A stretch of 64,000 nt of DNA from Alteromonas sp. IB21. GTDB lineage: Bacteria > Pseudomonadota > Gammaproteobacteria > Enterobacterales > Alteromonadaceae. Shown here piece by piece: positions 45,251 to 55,491 of this stretch; the first letter of the stretch is position 1; each line of letters begins with the position of its first letter. The stretch is from contig NZ_JAEFCD010000007.1 in NCBI RefSeq assembly GCF_016405965.1, positions 96,624-160,623 of the forward strand, written 5' to 3'. The position numbers were made by a program, and so were the translations under genes. The notes beneath the pieces are model-generated. The model ran no database searches, was not told where the DNA came from, and saw only the letters and a program-made list of their open reading frames with translations.

Positions 45251-48040
45251 TTAATCTACCGATGTGACTTTATCTGCTATCCAGCTTGATTCGGCACTGA
45301 TGGCTTCTTTAATTAGCGTTTCGCTTCTATCAATTTCAAACCCTTCCAGCAGTTCAGTAGCGCTGCCGCTCGTCGCGTCATTAGCGGTTAAACCCAATAC
45401 CGTGTTAAGCGGTGCCGCCAACGGAATGTCGGTGGTTTTACTGCCAAAGAAGAGGCGCGTGTAGCTGCCATCTGACGACTGTTTAACTACCCAAGTTCCC
45501 GAAGCAGGACGTCGAATAGCGATATCGGCTTTGCCGTCACCATCGTAATCAGCCACAACAGGAATATCATCACTGAGTGAACCGAAGAAGGTGCGCTCAA
45601 TAACGCCATCAGTAGAGCGTTTCACGAACCAGAATCCGCTATCAGGGCGGCGAATAGCAATATCGGCTTTGCCGTCACCGTCATAGTCGGCGGGTACTGG
45701 AATATCGGTAGATTGAGAGCCAAAGAAGATGCGGTCTATCTCACCAGTACTTGAATACTTAATAATAAACTGCCCAGCATCTTGTCTGCGTACCGCAATA
45801 TCCGCTTTACCATCACCATCGTAATCGGCCACGGCAGGAATATCAGACGTACTAGTACCAAAGGTTTCACGCATAATGTCACCGGTGGAGCTGTACTTAA
45901 TAAACCACTGTCCGCTAGAAGGGCGGCGAATGGCAATATCATCAACACCATCACCGTCGTAATCGGCAATAACCGGAATGTCTTCATCTTGAGAGCCGAA
46001 GAAAATACGGTTAATACTGTCGTCAGACGACGTACGGGAAATAAACTGTTTTACAGAAGGACGCCGAATAGCAAGGTCGGTTGTGCCATCCCCATCGAAG
46101 TCACCGGCAAGAGGAATGTCACTGCCTAGTGAACCAAAGAACGCACGCATAATGGTACCATCAGACGAGCGAGCTACAAGAAACTGGCCAATCTCAGGGC
46201 GGCGAATAACAATATCTGAAATGCCATCGCCGTCGTAATCAAACGCAGTACGCGCTTCTTTATCAACTGGCACTGGTGAAGTGTCTTCACCATCAGGAAT
46301 GCCATCGTTATCGGAGTCACTGTCGTTAGGGTAACTACCAAGGGTGAACTCCTCAAAGTTGGTAAGGCCATCGCCATCTAGGTCTTCATCACGGTCGGCG
46401 CTATTTAAGTGATTCAGCGAGAACGACTCTTCATAGTAATCCGGCATGCCGTCGTTATCATCATCGGTATCAGGACCATCTTCAATACCGTCGCCGTCAG
46501 CATCACCGCCAAATCCGCTATTAGCGTAAATATCTTCGAATTGACTTAAATCTTTTAATTTAATGTAGTTTATTCTGGGGCGAATAAAAAAAGGAAACTT
46601 GCCTGGGTCAGATTTTAGTTCAGCAATACTGTACTCAAGCACGACTGTGTTACCTGCGTTATCTGACGAAAGCACCTCCCACATTCGGTCTCGAGACGTG
46701 TAATATCCATTGTCAGACCGGTAAGAGAGTGTAACTTGCCTAGTATCAACAGACCATGTCCAATCAGACGGAGGTAAATATAAGGAATCGCCTTCCTCAC
46801 TCTCTATGCAAGTAACGCCACGCTGCAAAGAGTTATCGCTGTTGAATATGTAGCCGAATATATTGAAGCAAACTAAATCAGGGTCGTTAGCGCTAATGAC
46901 GTCACGTCCATTTATCACACTGTTTTGCATGAATGGGAATTGTGTTGAAATGCCGCGAATGAACCTTTCATCAGATACATTCTCTTTAGCAATGATACTA
47001 GCGACGGGGGGATGGTTTATTCTTTCTACCACCACACCATTGTTATCTACAATTTCTCTTATCTCTATAAACCCTAGGTAGGTACCGCGTTCTTGCGCTG
47101 TAATATTAATTTTAGCTCTGTAGAAAGAATCACCATTTTCACTGGCGCCAATAATACCCCATGTATAATAAAGCTCACCTTCTTCTCTTATAACGTTGTA
47201 AGTGGTGTTTGTCGCTTTAGAAGTGCCACTGGTTACTGTATTTTCACTGTCCATTGAAAAGTCGAGTAAATCGTATAGCCAAGTCACTTCATCTTCAGTA
47301 CCAAAATTTGTTGATATACTGCTAATAAAAGGAACAGCCCAGTTACCTTGCATCAACTCTTGGGTATTGAACGCATCAAATTTTGCAGCTTCTACAATGT
47401 TTTTGGACGATGTCTGATCAGTAACCGTGCTTTTTTCTATTTCAGTAGGCCCTTGCCATCCACCTTCTAAGTTGGTGTAGATACCTTCTGGAATTAAAAG
47501 TATTTCCTGATATGTAACATTGCTTTCGAACAGCTCATCACCTTCCGAAGTAATTTCAATTTGTTCAAAAACATAATTGACTTCGAAAAAGGGTCCCGAC
47601 AGCAAACCTTGTTCACTGGCTTTTTGAAGTTGAGATGCAACCAAGCTTCCCCAGTTACTTTCAAACTCTTGACTGTAAATATCAAATTGCTGAAACGAGG
47701 AGGAGTCGAGATTGTTGGCATTAGGGGTGGCTGTAAGTTTATCGCCAGAAATAGTCAAACTTATTATATCTGATCGAGCTGGACCTGAACTTGCGCCGTA
47801 GAACTGCTGGTTTTGAACAAGTGTCCACTGTTGGTTTTCGTTCTTGACAAAAATCCACCTTACTTCAGGCAGGGCCCCTTCTATTGGCTGTATCCCCACA
47901 TAAACAGTGTCATTTTCATCAAAAAGTGAATTAAGATCTTCTGAATATGCAAGTGAGGATGTGCATGTAGTTAAAAATAAGATGGTAGTGAGTCTTGCAA
48001 CAAATTGAGCTAAACAAGACATCAAACTTTTCCCTTTCAT
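45251..48040 (-). CDS. Secreted protein with TSP3-like loops and six FG-GAP repeats
   Basis: A 929-residue exported protein. A signal peptide ends near SSLAYSE, and a Cys in LTTC could alternatively make it a lipoprotein. The N-terminal 480 residues are not recognised; they are beta-rich with repeated Trp/Tyr motifs. Next come TSP3-like calcium loops (DADGDGIEDGPDTDDDNDGM, about 510-592), then six FG-GAP/VCBS units of about 46 residues (598-877) with the unit core DYDGDGKADIAIRRP. These six units match the six at the end of the 48331 product one by one. The last 50 residues are also similar. The repeats probably bind calcium and form a propeller-like adhesive or substrate-binding part. Confidence 0.8.
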   Translation of the reverse strand: MKGKSLMSCLAQFVARLTTILFLTTCTSSLAYSEDLNSLFDENDTVYVGIQPIEGALPEVRWIFVKNENQQWTLVQNQQFYGASSGPARSDIISLTISGDKLTATPNANNLDSSSFQQFDIYSQEFESNWGSLVASQLQKASEQGLLSGPFFEVNYVFEQIEITSEGDELFESNVTYQEILLIPEGIYTNLEGGWQGPTEIEKSTVTDQTSSKNIVEAAKFDAFNTQELMQGNWAVPFISSISTNFGTEDEVTWLYDLLDFSMDSENTVTSGTSKATNTTYNVIREEGELYYTWGIIGASENGDSFYRAKINITAQERGTYLGFIEIREIVDNNGVVVERINHPPVASIIAKENVSDERFIRGISTQFPFMQNSVINGRDVISANDPDLVCFNIFGYIFNSDNSLQRGVTCIESEEGDSLYLPPSDWTWSVDTRQVTLSYRSDNGYYTSRDRMWEVLSSDNAGNTVVLEYSIAELKSDPGKFPFFIRPRINYIKLKDLSQFEDIYANSGFGGDADGDGIEDGPDTDDDNDGMPDYYEESFSLNHLNSADRDEDLDGDGLTNFEEFTLGSYPNDSDSDNDGIPDGEDTSPVPVDKEARTAFDYDGDGISDIVIRRPEIGQFLVARSSDGTIMRAFFGSLGSDIPLAGDFDGDGTTDLAIRRPSVKQFISRTSSDDSINRIFFGSQDEDIPVIADYDGDGVDDIAIRRPSSGQWFIKYSSTGDIMRETFGTSTSDIPAVADYDGDGKADIAVRRQDAGQFIIKYSSTGEIDRIFFGSQSTDIPVPADYDGDGKADIAIRRPDSGFWFVKRSTDGVIERTFFGSLSDDIPVVADYDGDGKADIAIRRPASGTWVVKQSSDGSYTRLFFGSKTTDIPLAAPLNTVLGLTANDATSGSATELLEGFEIDRSETLIKEAISAESSWIADKVTSVD
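45408..46246 (-). repeat. FG-GAP repeat block, six units, in the 45251 gene
   Basis: Six tandem in-frame units of about 138 bp, each encoding a DYDGDG-type calcium loop and IRRP. Unit order and specific residues (for example KQFISRT in unit 2, and RETFG in unit 3) match the block at 48490-49332. Confidence 0.85.
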
Positions 48041-48330
48041 AGTATTACCTTAAATAATAGAAATTGAGCTGCTGTATTTTTCTACTAGAGGTCAGCGACT
48101 ATTTAATGAATAAATCTCGCTGAAGTTATTGTGAAGAAGGGAGGAAAGCAAAACTACGCTGTAAGTGAACTTCTTTATTCGAGTACTGCTGCATCCCTGC
48201 GCACACAAGCATCAAGAGTAGAGGGAGAACAAAAAATAGTCAATGCTGTTGATGCATCTTTAATTATGTTGAGCCATTACTTTCTCAATGCTTGATTGAA
48301 AAAGTAATGGCATCGGACTTATAAATTTAT
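48041..48330. other. Intergenic region between the two FG-GAP genes
   Basis: A 290-bp region with the promoter of the 45251 gene (AAGGT ribosome site ten bases before its start). No terminator was clear after the 48331 gene. Confidence 0.4.
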
Positions 48331-51300
48331 CTAGTCGATGGTTGGAACATCGACTGATTTCCAGCTTTGATGAGGAGTAAGCTGTTCTTTAAATAACTTC
48401 ATACTGTCGTCTTTCAGCAATTTATCAAAGCTATCTGCCTCTACTTCTTTGTAATTAAGTGAAGATTGCTCCGTCATTTGCAGCAGCGATGACAAAGGCG
48501 CGGCAAGAGGGATATCGCTAGATTCACTTCCAAAATAAAGGCGCGTGTAACTACCATCTGAACTTTGTTTCACAATCCAGCTTCCAGTAGACGGGCGGCG
48601 AATCGCAATATCCGTAATACCATCGCCGTCATAATCAGCAATTACTGGAATGTCATCTGATTGAGAGCCAAAGAAGACTCGCTGAATAACGCTGTCTGAT
48701 GAACGTTTAATAAACCAAAAACCGCTATCAGGTCGACGAATGGCAATGTCAGCTTTTCCGTCGCCGTCATAGTCCCCCACAACAGGGATGTCTGTTGCCA
48801 ATGAGCCAAACCCTATTCTGTCTATCGCGTTGCTAGATGAGAATTTAATGATAAATTGACCTGCGCTTTTACGGCGTACGGCAATATCTGCTTTTCCGTC
48901 TCCGTCGTAGTCCGCCACCACTGGCGTATCTGATACATCCAACCCAAAGGTTTCACGAATAATAGCACCTGTACTGCTGTGTTTAATAAACCACTGACCG
49001 GTTGAGGGGCGGCGAATAGCAATATCATCAATACCGTCACCGTCGTAATCTGCAATAACTGGAATATCTTCATCGCGAGAGCCGAAGAAAATTCGGTTTA
49101 TTTTATCGTCAGAAGTAGTGCGTGAAATGAACTGTTTAACAGCGGTGCGACGAATAGCGATATCGGTTACTCCATCTCCGTCGAAATCCCCAGCTAAGGG
49201 AATGTCGTTTGCCATAGAACCGAAATAAGCGCGCATAATCGTGTTGTCCGAAGAACGTGCCACAATAAACTGACCTATTCCTGGTCTGCGTATAACAATA
49301 TCCGACTTGCCGTCACCGTCGTAGTCGTATGGAGTTAATTTAGGCTTGTCGTTATCGACAATATCAATAACAGAATACGAGGGATTACCCACTGCGCTGT
49401 AATCATCGCTATCTATGCTAATTTCGAACGTTTCGATAAGTTCATCAATGGCATCGTCAACAATTTTAATTTCAACTACTTTACGGGCTTCGTTAGGGGC
49501 AAAACGAATAGGCCTATCAAAGCTCACATAATCTTTTTCGCTTGTTGTCGTGTCACGAAACCAAAGCTTTACCTCACGAGCACCTGTTAGGTCGCCAGTT
49601 CTCACTAACGCGAATTCAAGAACGCTCCCTTCAACCGTAACCAGATTTAGTTCCTCTGTTGTAACTATGCCTGTTTCAAATGCACTTTCATCGTCAATAA
49701 TTGATACTCGATGAGAATTAATACTTCCTAAGAACTGGTTGTTAACATCTAAGCGCACTATAAAGCTCTCTGTACCTTCAATAAGATCATCACGCAAAAT
49801 GCTAACACTTATTGTTTTTCTGTCCTCACCAGGTGCAAATAAAACACTCTCTGAGTAATCGCTGAAATCTTCATTATTGGCGCTATCACTTTCCATTCTA
49901 TAGTTCACAGTAAGCGTGCCAGAAAGGTCACCCTCGCGAACGATATCAACGTAATGAATATTCGAGCCATTGTAAGATACACTTCGAGGCTCATAAGCTG
50001 TGCTGTTTCGGCTCGCAAACGATACTTTACCCGTTTCCTCTCCGGGCGCATCGTTATCATATAAATTGATGCTAGTGCTCCATTTGTCGCCAATCAAATC
50101 ACGTGAGAGCCCTTCTATACTAATTTGCGCATATTCAAAATATGCCTCGTCAAAACTGTCATCAATAACTCTCACATTAATAACTTTCTGCTTTTCATGA
50201 GGTAAAAACGTTACAGACGAAGATGAGAGAACAATATCCTCACCAAAGGTTAGATCCCCAGAGATCTTATTGATTGAAAATTGTCTTGTTTCAGTGTCAT
50301 TACCCTCTCGTTTAAGTACTAACTCAAACGAACCGTCACCTTCATTAACGTCGTGCCAATACTGTTCGAATTCAATTCGTCGCCCTTCGGATTCATCATC
50401 GGCTATCTCGAGGGTTAGTGAGCCAAATGCATCATCAATGACTACGCCTTCAGGGTTCAAAAGGCGTAATGCTAAATATTTTGAGCCACTGTAAGTGGCA
50501 TCGTCTCTAAAGCTAGCTGTTACGGTTTGGAAGTTATCGTTACTATCGAAACTTATGACTTTTTTATCCAGCGTTATGCTGTTTTCACTTTCTGCAGTTA
50601 ATGGAACCGCCTCAACTTCCACGCTGAATGCTTGATTTAAGCCAGCAGGGCGATTTAGCATTAACGTTATTTGTTCTGCCGATTCATCTACAGAGGTGTA
50701 AGATGATTCCCAGCCTATTACTGCATTCTCGCCAGGCTCTATGATGTCGCTTCCGTCAATATTGTCTTTTATTTCAATCGTAAGCGTAGTGTTGGTTCCT
50801 AACTGCGCACCGCTTGCATTAGAAAGTTCTACGTAAAATGATTCTGTGCCTTCTTTTAAATCGTCTGCTTTTACATAAAAATTAAAAGATACGGCGTTAT
50901 CGCCAGGATAAAAGCTCTCATATGCAGAATAAAATGAATAGTCGTAAAAATCAGCCGTGTCGTAAAAATCGGTCAATGTTACCGACGACGAAGACAAAGA
51001 ATTGCCTTTTCTTCTTAGAACTCCAGTATACATAACGCCAGTTGCTTGCTCATAGTATGATAGTGACGATTCTAAAAATTCAATGGTAGCCGGTTGGTTA
51101 TCATTTTCTGTAGGGTTACTTTGCCTATTAAGCTCATCAATGTTGCTAATGCCATCGCCATCATAATCATTACTATCATCAGAGGTATCGCACCCTTCAG
51201 AGCCATAACCTTCTCTGACATAGCTATTATATCTGGGCAAAGTTTCTAAGTAATCTTGCTGCCAGCAATAAAAATCTGGCCCTCTGGAAGCAGCGTATAT

Positions 51301-53664
51301 GGTCAAGTTCTGTAGTCGATAAAACTCAAAGAGTTCACTTAGGTCTGAAGCATTTACTTCGTCTAAGCTTAAATTCTGTATAGAGCCTGATAAGTTTGAA
51401 ATGGCGCTTAAATCTGAAGCGTCAATTTCAGTTAAATTCAGTTCGCGTAAAAAAGAAAGAGAACTGACAAAAGACCAGTCTTGCTCTATGCCGTAGCTAC
51501 CCGCAGTAAGTTCTGTCAAATAGGAGAGTTCGCTCAGTACTTCTATGTTTTCAACCGGGTTATTAGCAATGTTAATTCGCGTTAAATTTGGGAAGTCTCT
51601 AACAGCGCTAATATCTGTAATATCATTTCCACTAACGTTTAGTTCTGTTAACCCTTTCAAAGCGCTAAGCTCGTCAATAGAAGTTAACCCCATCGACTGA
51701 AGCGAAAGCTGCTTGAGGGTTTCTAAGCCATTTACTTGAGAAAGCGACTCAAGCATTACATTTGACAAATATAAAGACTCAAGTAAAGGCCAAGAAAAAG
51801 CGGTAGGAAATGTCGCACTGGCTGAGTCAATCTCTAAATGCTTCAAGTTTCTGTTTTGGGTGATGCCATTTAAGGATTCTATCGGCGCCCTTATGGTTAG
51901 CTCTTCTAATAGCGCAATAGAGGAAAAGTCTGGCAGATTAGTAAGGGCGTTGCTTGAAATTGATAGTGTGGTCAAACTAGACAAGTTAGATAGCAATATT
52001 GCACTTTCGTTATCCAATGCATCTGAACGAAGCGATAGCGTTTTAAGGCTTTGTAAACTTTCTAGAGGGCCAAGGTTAGATGTTAGAATTTCATTCAGCG
52101 TAAGGCTGTTCAGATTTCTCAATGCAGAAAGGGCTGAAATATCATTAACATGCGCTTGACTAAGGTGTACGCTTTGTAGCCCAGTAAATTGCTCTAAACC
52201 TGTTAAGCTATTTAATTCATTATAGCAGTAAATACGTTTAACCTGATGCGCAAACACAACCGAACTGTCTGTCGCATCAGCGAGACAATTAGCAAGGTTG
52301 GGATCTGAAACAGCGTTCAGTGCGTTTTCGATAGCAATACTTTGACCATCGGTTTTGCCGTAATTTGCAACGATGTGCCTTACCGCGTTTACTGCATAAG
52401 TTGCATCTGCGCCATAATTTTCGTCATGTTTAGAAACGCCACATGGAAATTCTCCACACAACTTTGTTGGGTTAGAAAATAGCGGGGCTCTATTGTAAGC
52501 ACCTTGAGTGCCGTACGCCATTATAGTGTTGAACCCAGCGTTATTAGTTACAGGTATACGAAAGCCTACACCGTAATCGAAGTCAGCCCCTTTATCGCCC
52601 TGCTGGCGAGAGTGGCCCAACCCTAAATTATGCCCTAGTTCGTGAACGAAAGTAGAGGCCCCAGCGTCAACATCAGTTTGGCTATACATCCTGTCAGCTG
52701 AAGACGAGTTTAAATGCCCCAGCAAATAAGCTATACCAGATGAATAATCATTTTCTGACTGGGGTATTAACAGCGCTACTGCGTCGGCGCCGTTTTCATT
52801 TTTGAGCTGTTCAACGTTCTCAAATGGCGGCGTTCCTGAGCTAATTGCATTTAGCGCTACACTACCAATATTGTACGGATAATCTACCTCTAGCTTTCCT
52901 TTAAAACGCACTTGAACGTAAATGTCGGAATCTTCGAATACTTGGTTAGCATACGCGATAAGGTGATCTATGCGGGTGTCTATATCATTTATCACATCAC
53001 GTACGTTACTCGAGTATACAAAAAATATTTCAATAACCGCGATATCGTTGTTCTCGGATACAGACGTGTTAGCGTTAACTTCAGCTCGCTGTTTATCTAT
53101 GTTACCTACAAACTGCTTTGCATTGACACCTAAAGGAGCGACAGTACGTTCTGAAAGGCTAAGCACAGGCTCAGGTGCTATTGCATCATTGAACGACTTC
53201 ACCCGCATGCTATTAAGCACGTCGGGTTTATGCATTAGCACGCTATCTTTATCGCCCATAGCGGTGTAGTAGCCTTGTTCAGTGCTAATATCCATAAATA
53301 CATCGGTGTCTCCAATCGTAATTAAGGAAGAGACCGGTATGCCGTTGATTGTCGAACGTACGGTAATATGTTTAGCGCCATTAATACCCGTAGTTATTTT
53401 TGAAACCCGAGCGTTTGTTACATTTGAGGGAAAATTAAAAGAAACAGTTTCGCCAACAGAAACTGAGGCGAGTGCCTCGCTATTAATCTGGGCAATTGAA
53501 AAATGCGACTTGTCGTTTTGCTGCATCAACACACTATTCGCGCTTTTTACATCTGCGCGTTGAACATTATTTGATACCTCAACGAACACGGGGGTTTTGG
53601 CATAAATAAACGTAGGAATGGCGAACAAACAAAGCAGTGACAGAGCCGAGGATTTAATGCTCAT
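48331..53664 (-). CDS. Giant secreted metalloprotease with LRR, Calx-beta and FG-GAP repeats
   Basis: A 1777-residue protein counted from the ATG at 53664, with AAGGA seven bases upstream; the longer frame adds eight residues. A signal peptide ends near FIYAKTP. A propeptide region is followed by a reprolysin-like zinc protease with HELGHNLGLGH (His341, Glu342, His345, His351) and TIMAYG, a set of leucine-rich repeats (about 490-820), a YDGDGISNIDE calcium loop (near 833), five Calx-beta domains (about 850-1435) and six FG-GAP units (about 1445-1725). It is a paralogue of the 37534 gene with the GlyGly-CTERM tail replaced by the FG-GAP block. It probably acts on proteins or glycoproteins outside the cell. 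Confidence 0.9.
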   Translation of the reverse strand: MSIKSSALSLLCLFAIPTFIYAKTPVFVEVSNNVQRADVKSANSVLMQQNDKSHFSIAQINSEALASVSVGETVSFNFPSNVTNARVSKITTGINGAKHITVRSTINGIPVSSLITIGDTDVFMDISTEQGYYTAMGDKDSVLMHKPDVLNSMRVKSFNDAIAPEPVLSLSERTVAPLGVNAKQFVGNIDKQRAEVNANTSVSENNDIAVIEIFFVYSSNVRDVINDIDTRIDHLIAYANQVFEDSDIYVQVRFKGKLEVDYPYNIGSVALNAISSGTPPFENVEQLKNENGADAVALLIPQSENDYSSGIAYLLGHLNSSSADRMYSQTDVDAGASTFVHELGHNLGLGHSRQQGDKGADFDYGVGFRIPVTNNAGFNTIMAYGTQGAYNRAPLFSNPTKLCGEFPCGVSKHDENYGADATYAVNAVRHIVANYGKTDGQSIAIENALNAVSDPNLANCLADATDSSVVFAHQVKRIYCYNELNSLTGLEQFTGLQSVHLSQAHVNDISALSALRNLNSLTLNEILTSNLGPLESLQSLKTLSLRSDALDNESAILLSNLSSLTTLSISSNALTNLPDFSSIALLEELTIRAPIESLNGITQNRNLKHLEIDSASATFPTAFSWPLLESLYLSNVMLESLSQVNGLETLKQLSLQSMGLTSIDELSALKGLTELNVSGNDITDISAVRDFPNLTRINIANNPVENIEVLSELSYLTELTAGSYGIEQDWSFVSSLSFLRELNLTEIDASDLSAISNLSGSIQNLSLDEVNASDLSELFEFYRLQNLTIYAASRGPDFYCWQQDYLETLPRYNSYVREGYGSEGCDTSDDSNDYDGDGISNIDELNRQSNPTENDNQPATIEFLESSLSYYEQATGVMYTGVLRRKGNSLSSSSVTLTDFYDTADFYDYSFYSAYESFYPGDNAVSFNFYVKADDLKEGTESFYVELSNASGAQLGTNTTLTIEIKDNIDGSDIIEPGENAVIGWESSYTSVDESAEQITLMLNRPAGLNQAFSVEVEAVPLTAESENSITLDKKVISFDSNDNFQTVTASFRDDATYSGSKYLALRLLNPEGVVIDDAFGSLTLEIADDESEGRRIEFEQYWHDVNEGDGSFELVLKREGNDTETRQFSINKISGDLTFGEDIVLSSSSVTFLPHEKQKVINVRVIDDSFDEAYFEYAQISIEGLSRDLIGDKWSTSINLYDNDAPGEETGKVSFASRNSTAYEPRSVSYNGSNIHYVDIVREGDLSGTLTVNYRMESDSANNEDFSDYSESVLFAPGEDRKTISVSILRDDLIEGTESFIVRLDVNNQFLGSINSHRVSIIDDESAFETGIVTTEELNLVTVEGSVLEFALVRTGDLTGAREVKLWFRDTTTSEKDYVSFDRPIRFAPNEARKVVEIKIVDDAIDELIETFEISIDSDDYSAVGNPSYSVIDIVDNDKPKLTPYDYDGDGKSDIVIRRPGIGQFIVARSSDNTIMRAYFGSMANDIPLAGDFDGDGVTDIAIRRTAVKQFISRTTSDDKINRIFFGSRDEDIPVIADYDGDGIDDIAIRRPSTGQWFIKHSSTGAIIRETFGLDVSDTPVVADYDGDGKADIAVRRKSAGQFIIKFSSSNAIDRIGFGSLATDIPVVGDYDGDGKADIAIRRPDSGFWFIKRSSDSVIQRVFFGSQSDDIPVIADYDGDGITDIAIRRPSTGSWIVKQSSDGSYTRLYFGSESSDIPLAAPLSSLLQMTEQSSLNYKEVEADSFDKLLKDDSMKLFKEQLTPHQSWKSVDVPTID
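48490..49332 (-). repeat. FG-GAP repeat block, six units, in the 48331 gene
   Basis: Six tandem in-frame units of about 138 bp that encode DYDGDG calcium loops. They correspond unit by unit to the block at 45408-46246, so the array was copied as a block between the two genes. Confidence 0.85.
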
Positions 53665-53975
53665 GAGGTAGTCCTTTACAAAAAACACACATATTCGCTT
53701 AGGGTAGCAGTGAAACCTAGGCCTTTGAAAGGCTATAAGCGAATATGGGTGGGTATGGGATTTAATACTAAGGTATAATTTAAGCTCTCTAGATGTATAA
53801 CAAAAACTATGTTGAACGGCACTCCGCTTTTCAAAGCATAAAAATTATGCGTTCAATTTCAAATTGCAGCGAAGCACTGTAATTAGCATAGTAAAGCAGG
53901 TACACTTTTGGTTTAATATAGCGCTAAAATTTAGCACACGGAATGGTTCAAATAACAACATGGTAGCCTTGTAAT

Positions 53976-54758
53976 ATGCGGTATTCAGCGAGCGGTAGCC
54001 GTTTTTGGCATCTTGTTGCCGTCAAAATAAGAATGAACCTAAAGTCAGAAGCAGCACAAAGCCAGCTCAACTACCTGTGGTGGGTTTTAGAACCTGCGTT
54101 GTTCATTGCCATGTACTATGTAATTTTCGGTATATTTTTAAATTCACGTACCGATGACTTCGTAGCATTTCTTATTGTAGGCAAAATTCCATTTCTTTGG
54201 TTCTCTCGAACTGTTAACAATGCCAGTAATGCACTTGTTGCCGGTGGCGGTTTAATGAATCAAATCAACATTCCTAAAATTTTCTTTCCAGCCGTGGTTA
54301 TTGGGCAAGACCTGGTGAAAACCGTCTTTGTTTTCTTATTGATGTTAGCGATTCTGGCTGGCATGGGGTACGAACCCACCTTAAATTGGTTTGCAATTAT
54401 TCCTATCGCGTTAATGCAGTTGCTATTTGTAAGCAGTTTGGCTGTGCTGTTTTCGGCCCTAGTGCCTTTTCTTCCCGATATGAAGTTCATTGTAGGCACC
54501 TTTGTCACGTTAATGATGTTTGCATCGGGAATATTTTACGACCCCATGCAGTTTTTAAAGCCTGAACATAAAGAGTTGTTTTTTCTTAACCCGTTAGCAA
54601 GCGCTATTTCAATGTACAGAAAGGTGTTAATGGAAAATACGCTTCCAGACTGGGCATATTTGGGAGCTATGGCCGGCGCGTGTTTAGTTGCCCTTTTCGC
54701 CGCAATATCACTGCTGCGTTTGTTCGACTCTCGCTACCCTAGATTGGTGTTGCAATAA
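53976..54758 (+). CDS. wzm: Polysaccharide ABC exporter, permease (Wzm/KpsM type)
   Basis: A 260-residue inner membrane protein with six predicted helices. The N-terminus RMNLKSEAAQSQLNYLWWVL and the following LEPALFIAMYYVIFGIFL are typical of ABC-2 permeases for capsule or O-antigen export. The C-terminal MYRKVLMENTLPDW region is also conserved. It forms the pore for an undecaprenyl- or lipid-linked glycan with the ATPase whose ATG overlaps its stop by one base. It starts the surface polysaccharide operon. Confidence 0.93.
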   Translation: MRYSASGSRFWHLVAVKIRMNLKSEAAQSQLNYLWWVLEPALFIAMYYVIFGIFLNSRTDDFVAFLIVGKIPFLWFSRTVNNASNALVAGGGLMNQINIPKIFFPAVVIGQDLVKTVFVFLLMLAILAGMGYEPTLNWFAIIPIALMQLLFVSSLAVLFSALVPFLPDMKFIVGTFVTLMMFASGIFYDPMQFLKPEHKELFFLNPLASAISMYRKVLMENTLPDWAYLGAMAGACLVALFAAISLLRLFDSRYPRLVLQ

Positions 54759-55483
54759 TGAGCCAGCCGTCTGTTAGTTTAAGCTTAAAAGATGTGTGCC
54801 TAACGTTTAGAACCCGTAAAGGTTTTTTTCGTTACCATCAACATTACGCACTAAAAAACGTGAGTTTTCAGGTTTTTAAAGGCGAAACACTAGGTGTTAT
54901 AGGTAGAAACGGTTGCGGCAAGTCAACATTATTAAAAGTGTTGGCAGGTATTTTGAAAGCCGATAGTGGCGAGCTTGTCTCTAATGTGAATTACATTAGC
55001 TTGCAGTCGCTAGCAACAGGTTTCGATAGGCAGCTTTCCGGGCGTGACAATGCCATTCTTTCAGCCATGCTTTTAGGCCACAGTAAAGAAGCGGCACTTA
55101 ATGCATTACCCAGTATTTTAGAATTTTCCGAATTAGGTGATGCATTTGAACAGCCGGTTAAAAGTTACAGCTCTGGTATGCGTTCTCGCCTAGGGTTTTC
55201 AGTAGCAATGCTTATGGAAGCCGATGTATTACTGGTTGACGAGACATTAGGCGTTGGCGACACACGGTTTAAGCGAAAAGCCGAAAAAGCCATTTTAAGC
55301 CGAATAAACTCCGATCAAACTGTGGTGTTTGTTTCACACTCTGCGGGGCAGGTGAAACGGCTTTGCAGTCGCGTAGTTTGGCTTGAGCATGGCGAAGTAA
55401 AAAAAGTGGGGCCAGCAGATATACTCGTTGATGAATACGAAGAGTTTATACAGCAAGAGCGAACTCGGCGTAATAGGAAATAA
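54758..55483 (+). CDS. wzt: Polysaccharide ABC exporter, ATPase (Wzt/KpsT type)
   Basis: A 241-residue ATPase. Walker A is GRNGCGKST (49-57), the signature is YSSGMRSRLGFS, Walker B is ADVLLVDE and the switch His lies in VVFVSHSAGQ. It lacks the C-terminal carbohydrate-binding domain of O-antigen Wzt proteins and so is closer to KpsT, which exports without reading a chain-end tag. The overlap TAATG with the permease suggests coupled translation. The next gene begins eight bp after it. Confidence 0.93.
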   Translation: MSQPSVSLSLKDVCLTFRTRKGFFRYHQHYALKNVSFQVFKGETLGVIGRNGCGKSTLLKVLAGILKADSGELVSNVNYISLQSLATGFDRQLSGRDNAILSAMLLGHSKEAALNALPSILEFSELGDAFEQPVKSYSSGMRSRLGFSVAMLMEADVLLVDETLGVGDTRFKRKAEKAILSRINSDQTVVFVSHSAGQVKRLCSRVVWLEHGEVKKVGPADILVDEYEEFIQQERTRRNRK

Positions 55484-55491
55484 CAGAATTT

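Noticed and set aside
45408-49332. Regularly spaced repeats that could suggest a CRISPR-like array
   Set aside because: Units are about 138 bp, in frame, diverged and encode DYDGDG calcium loops; they are FG-GAP protein repeats.
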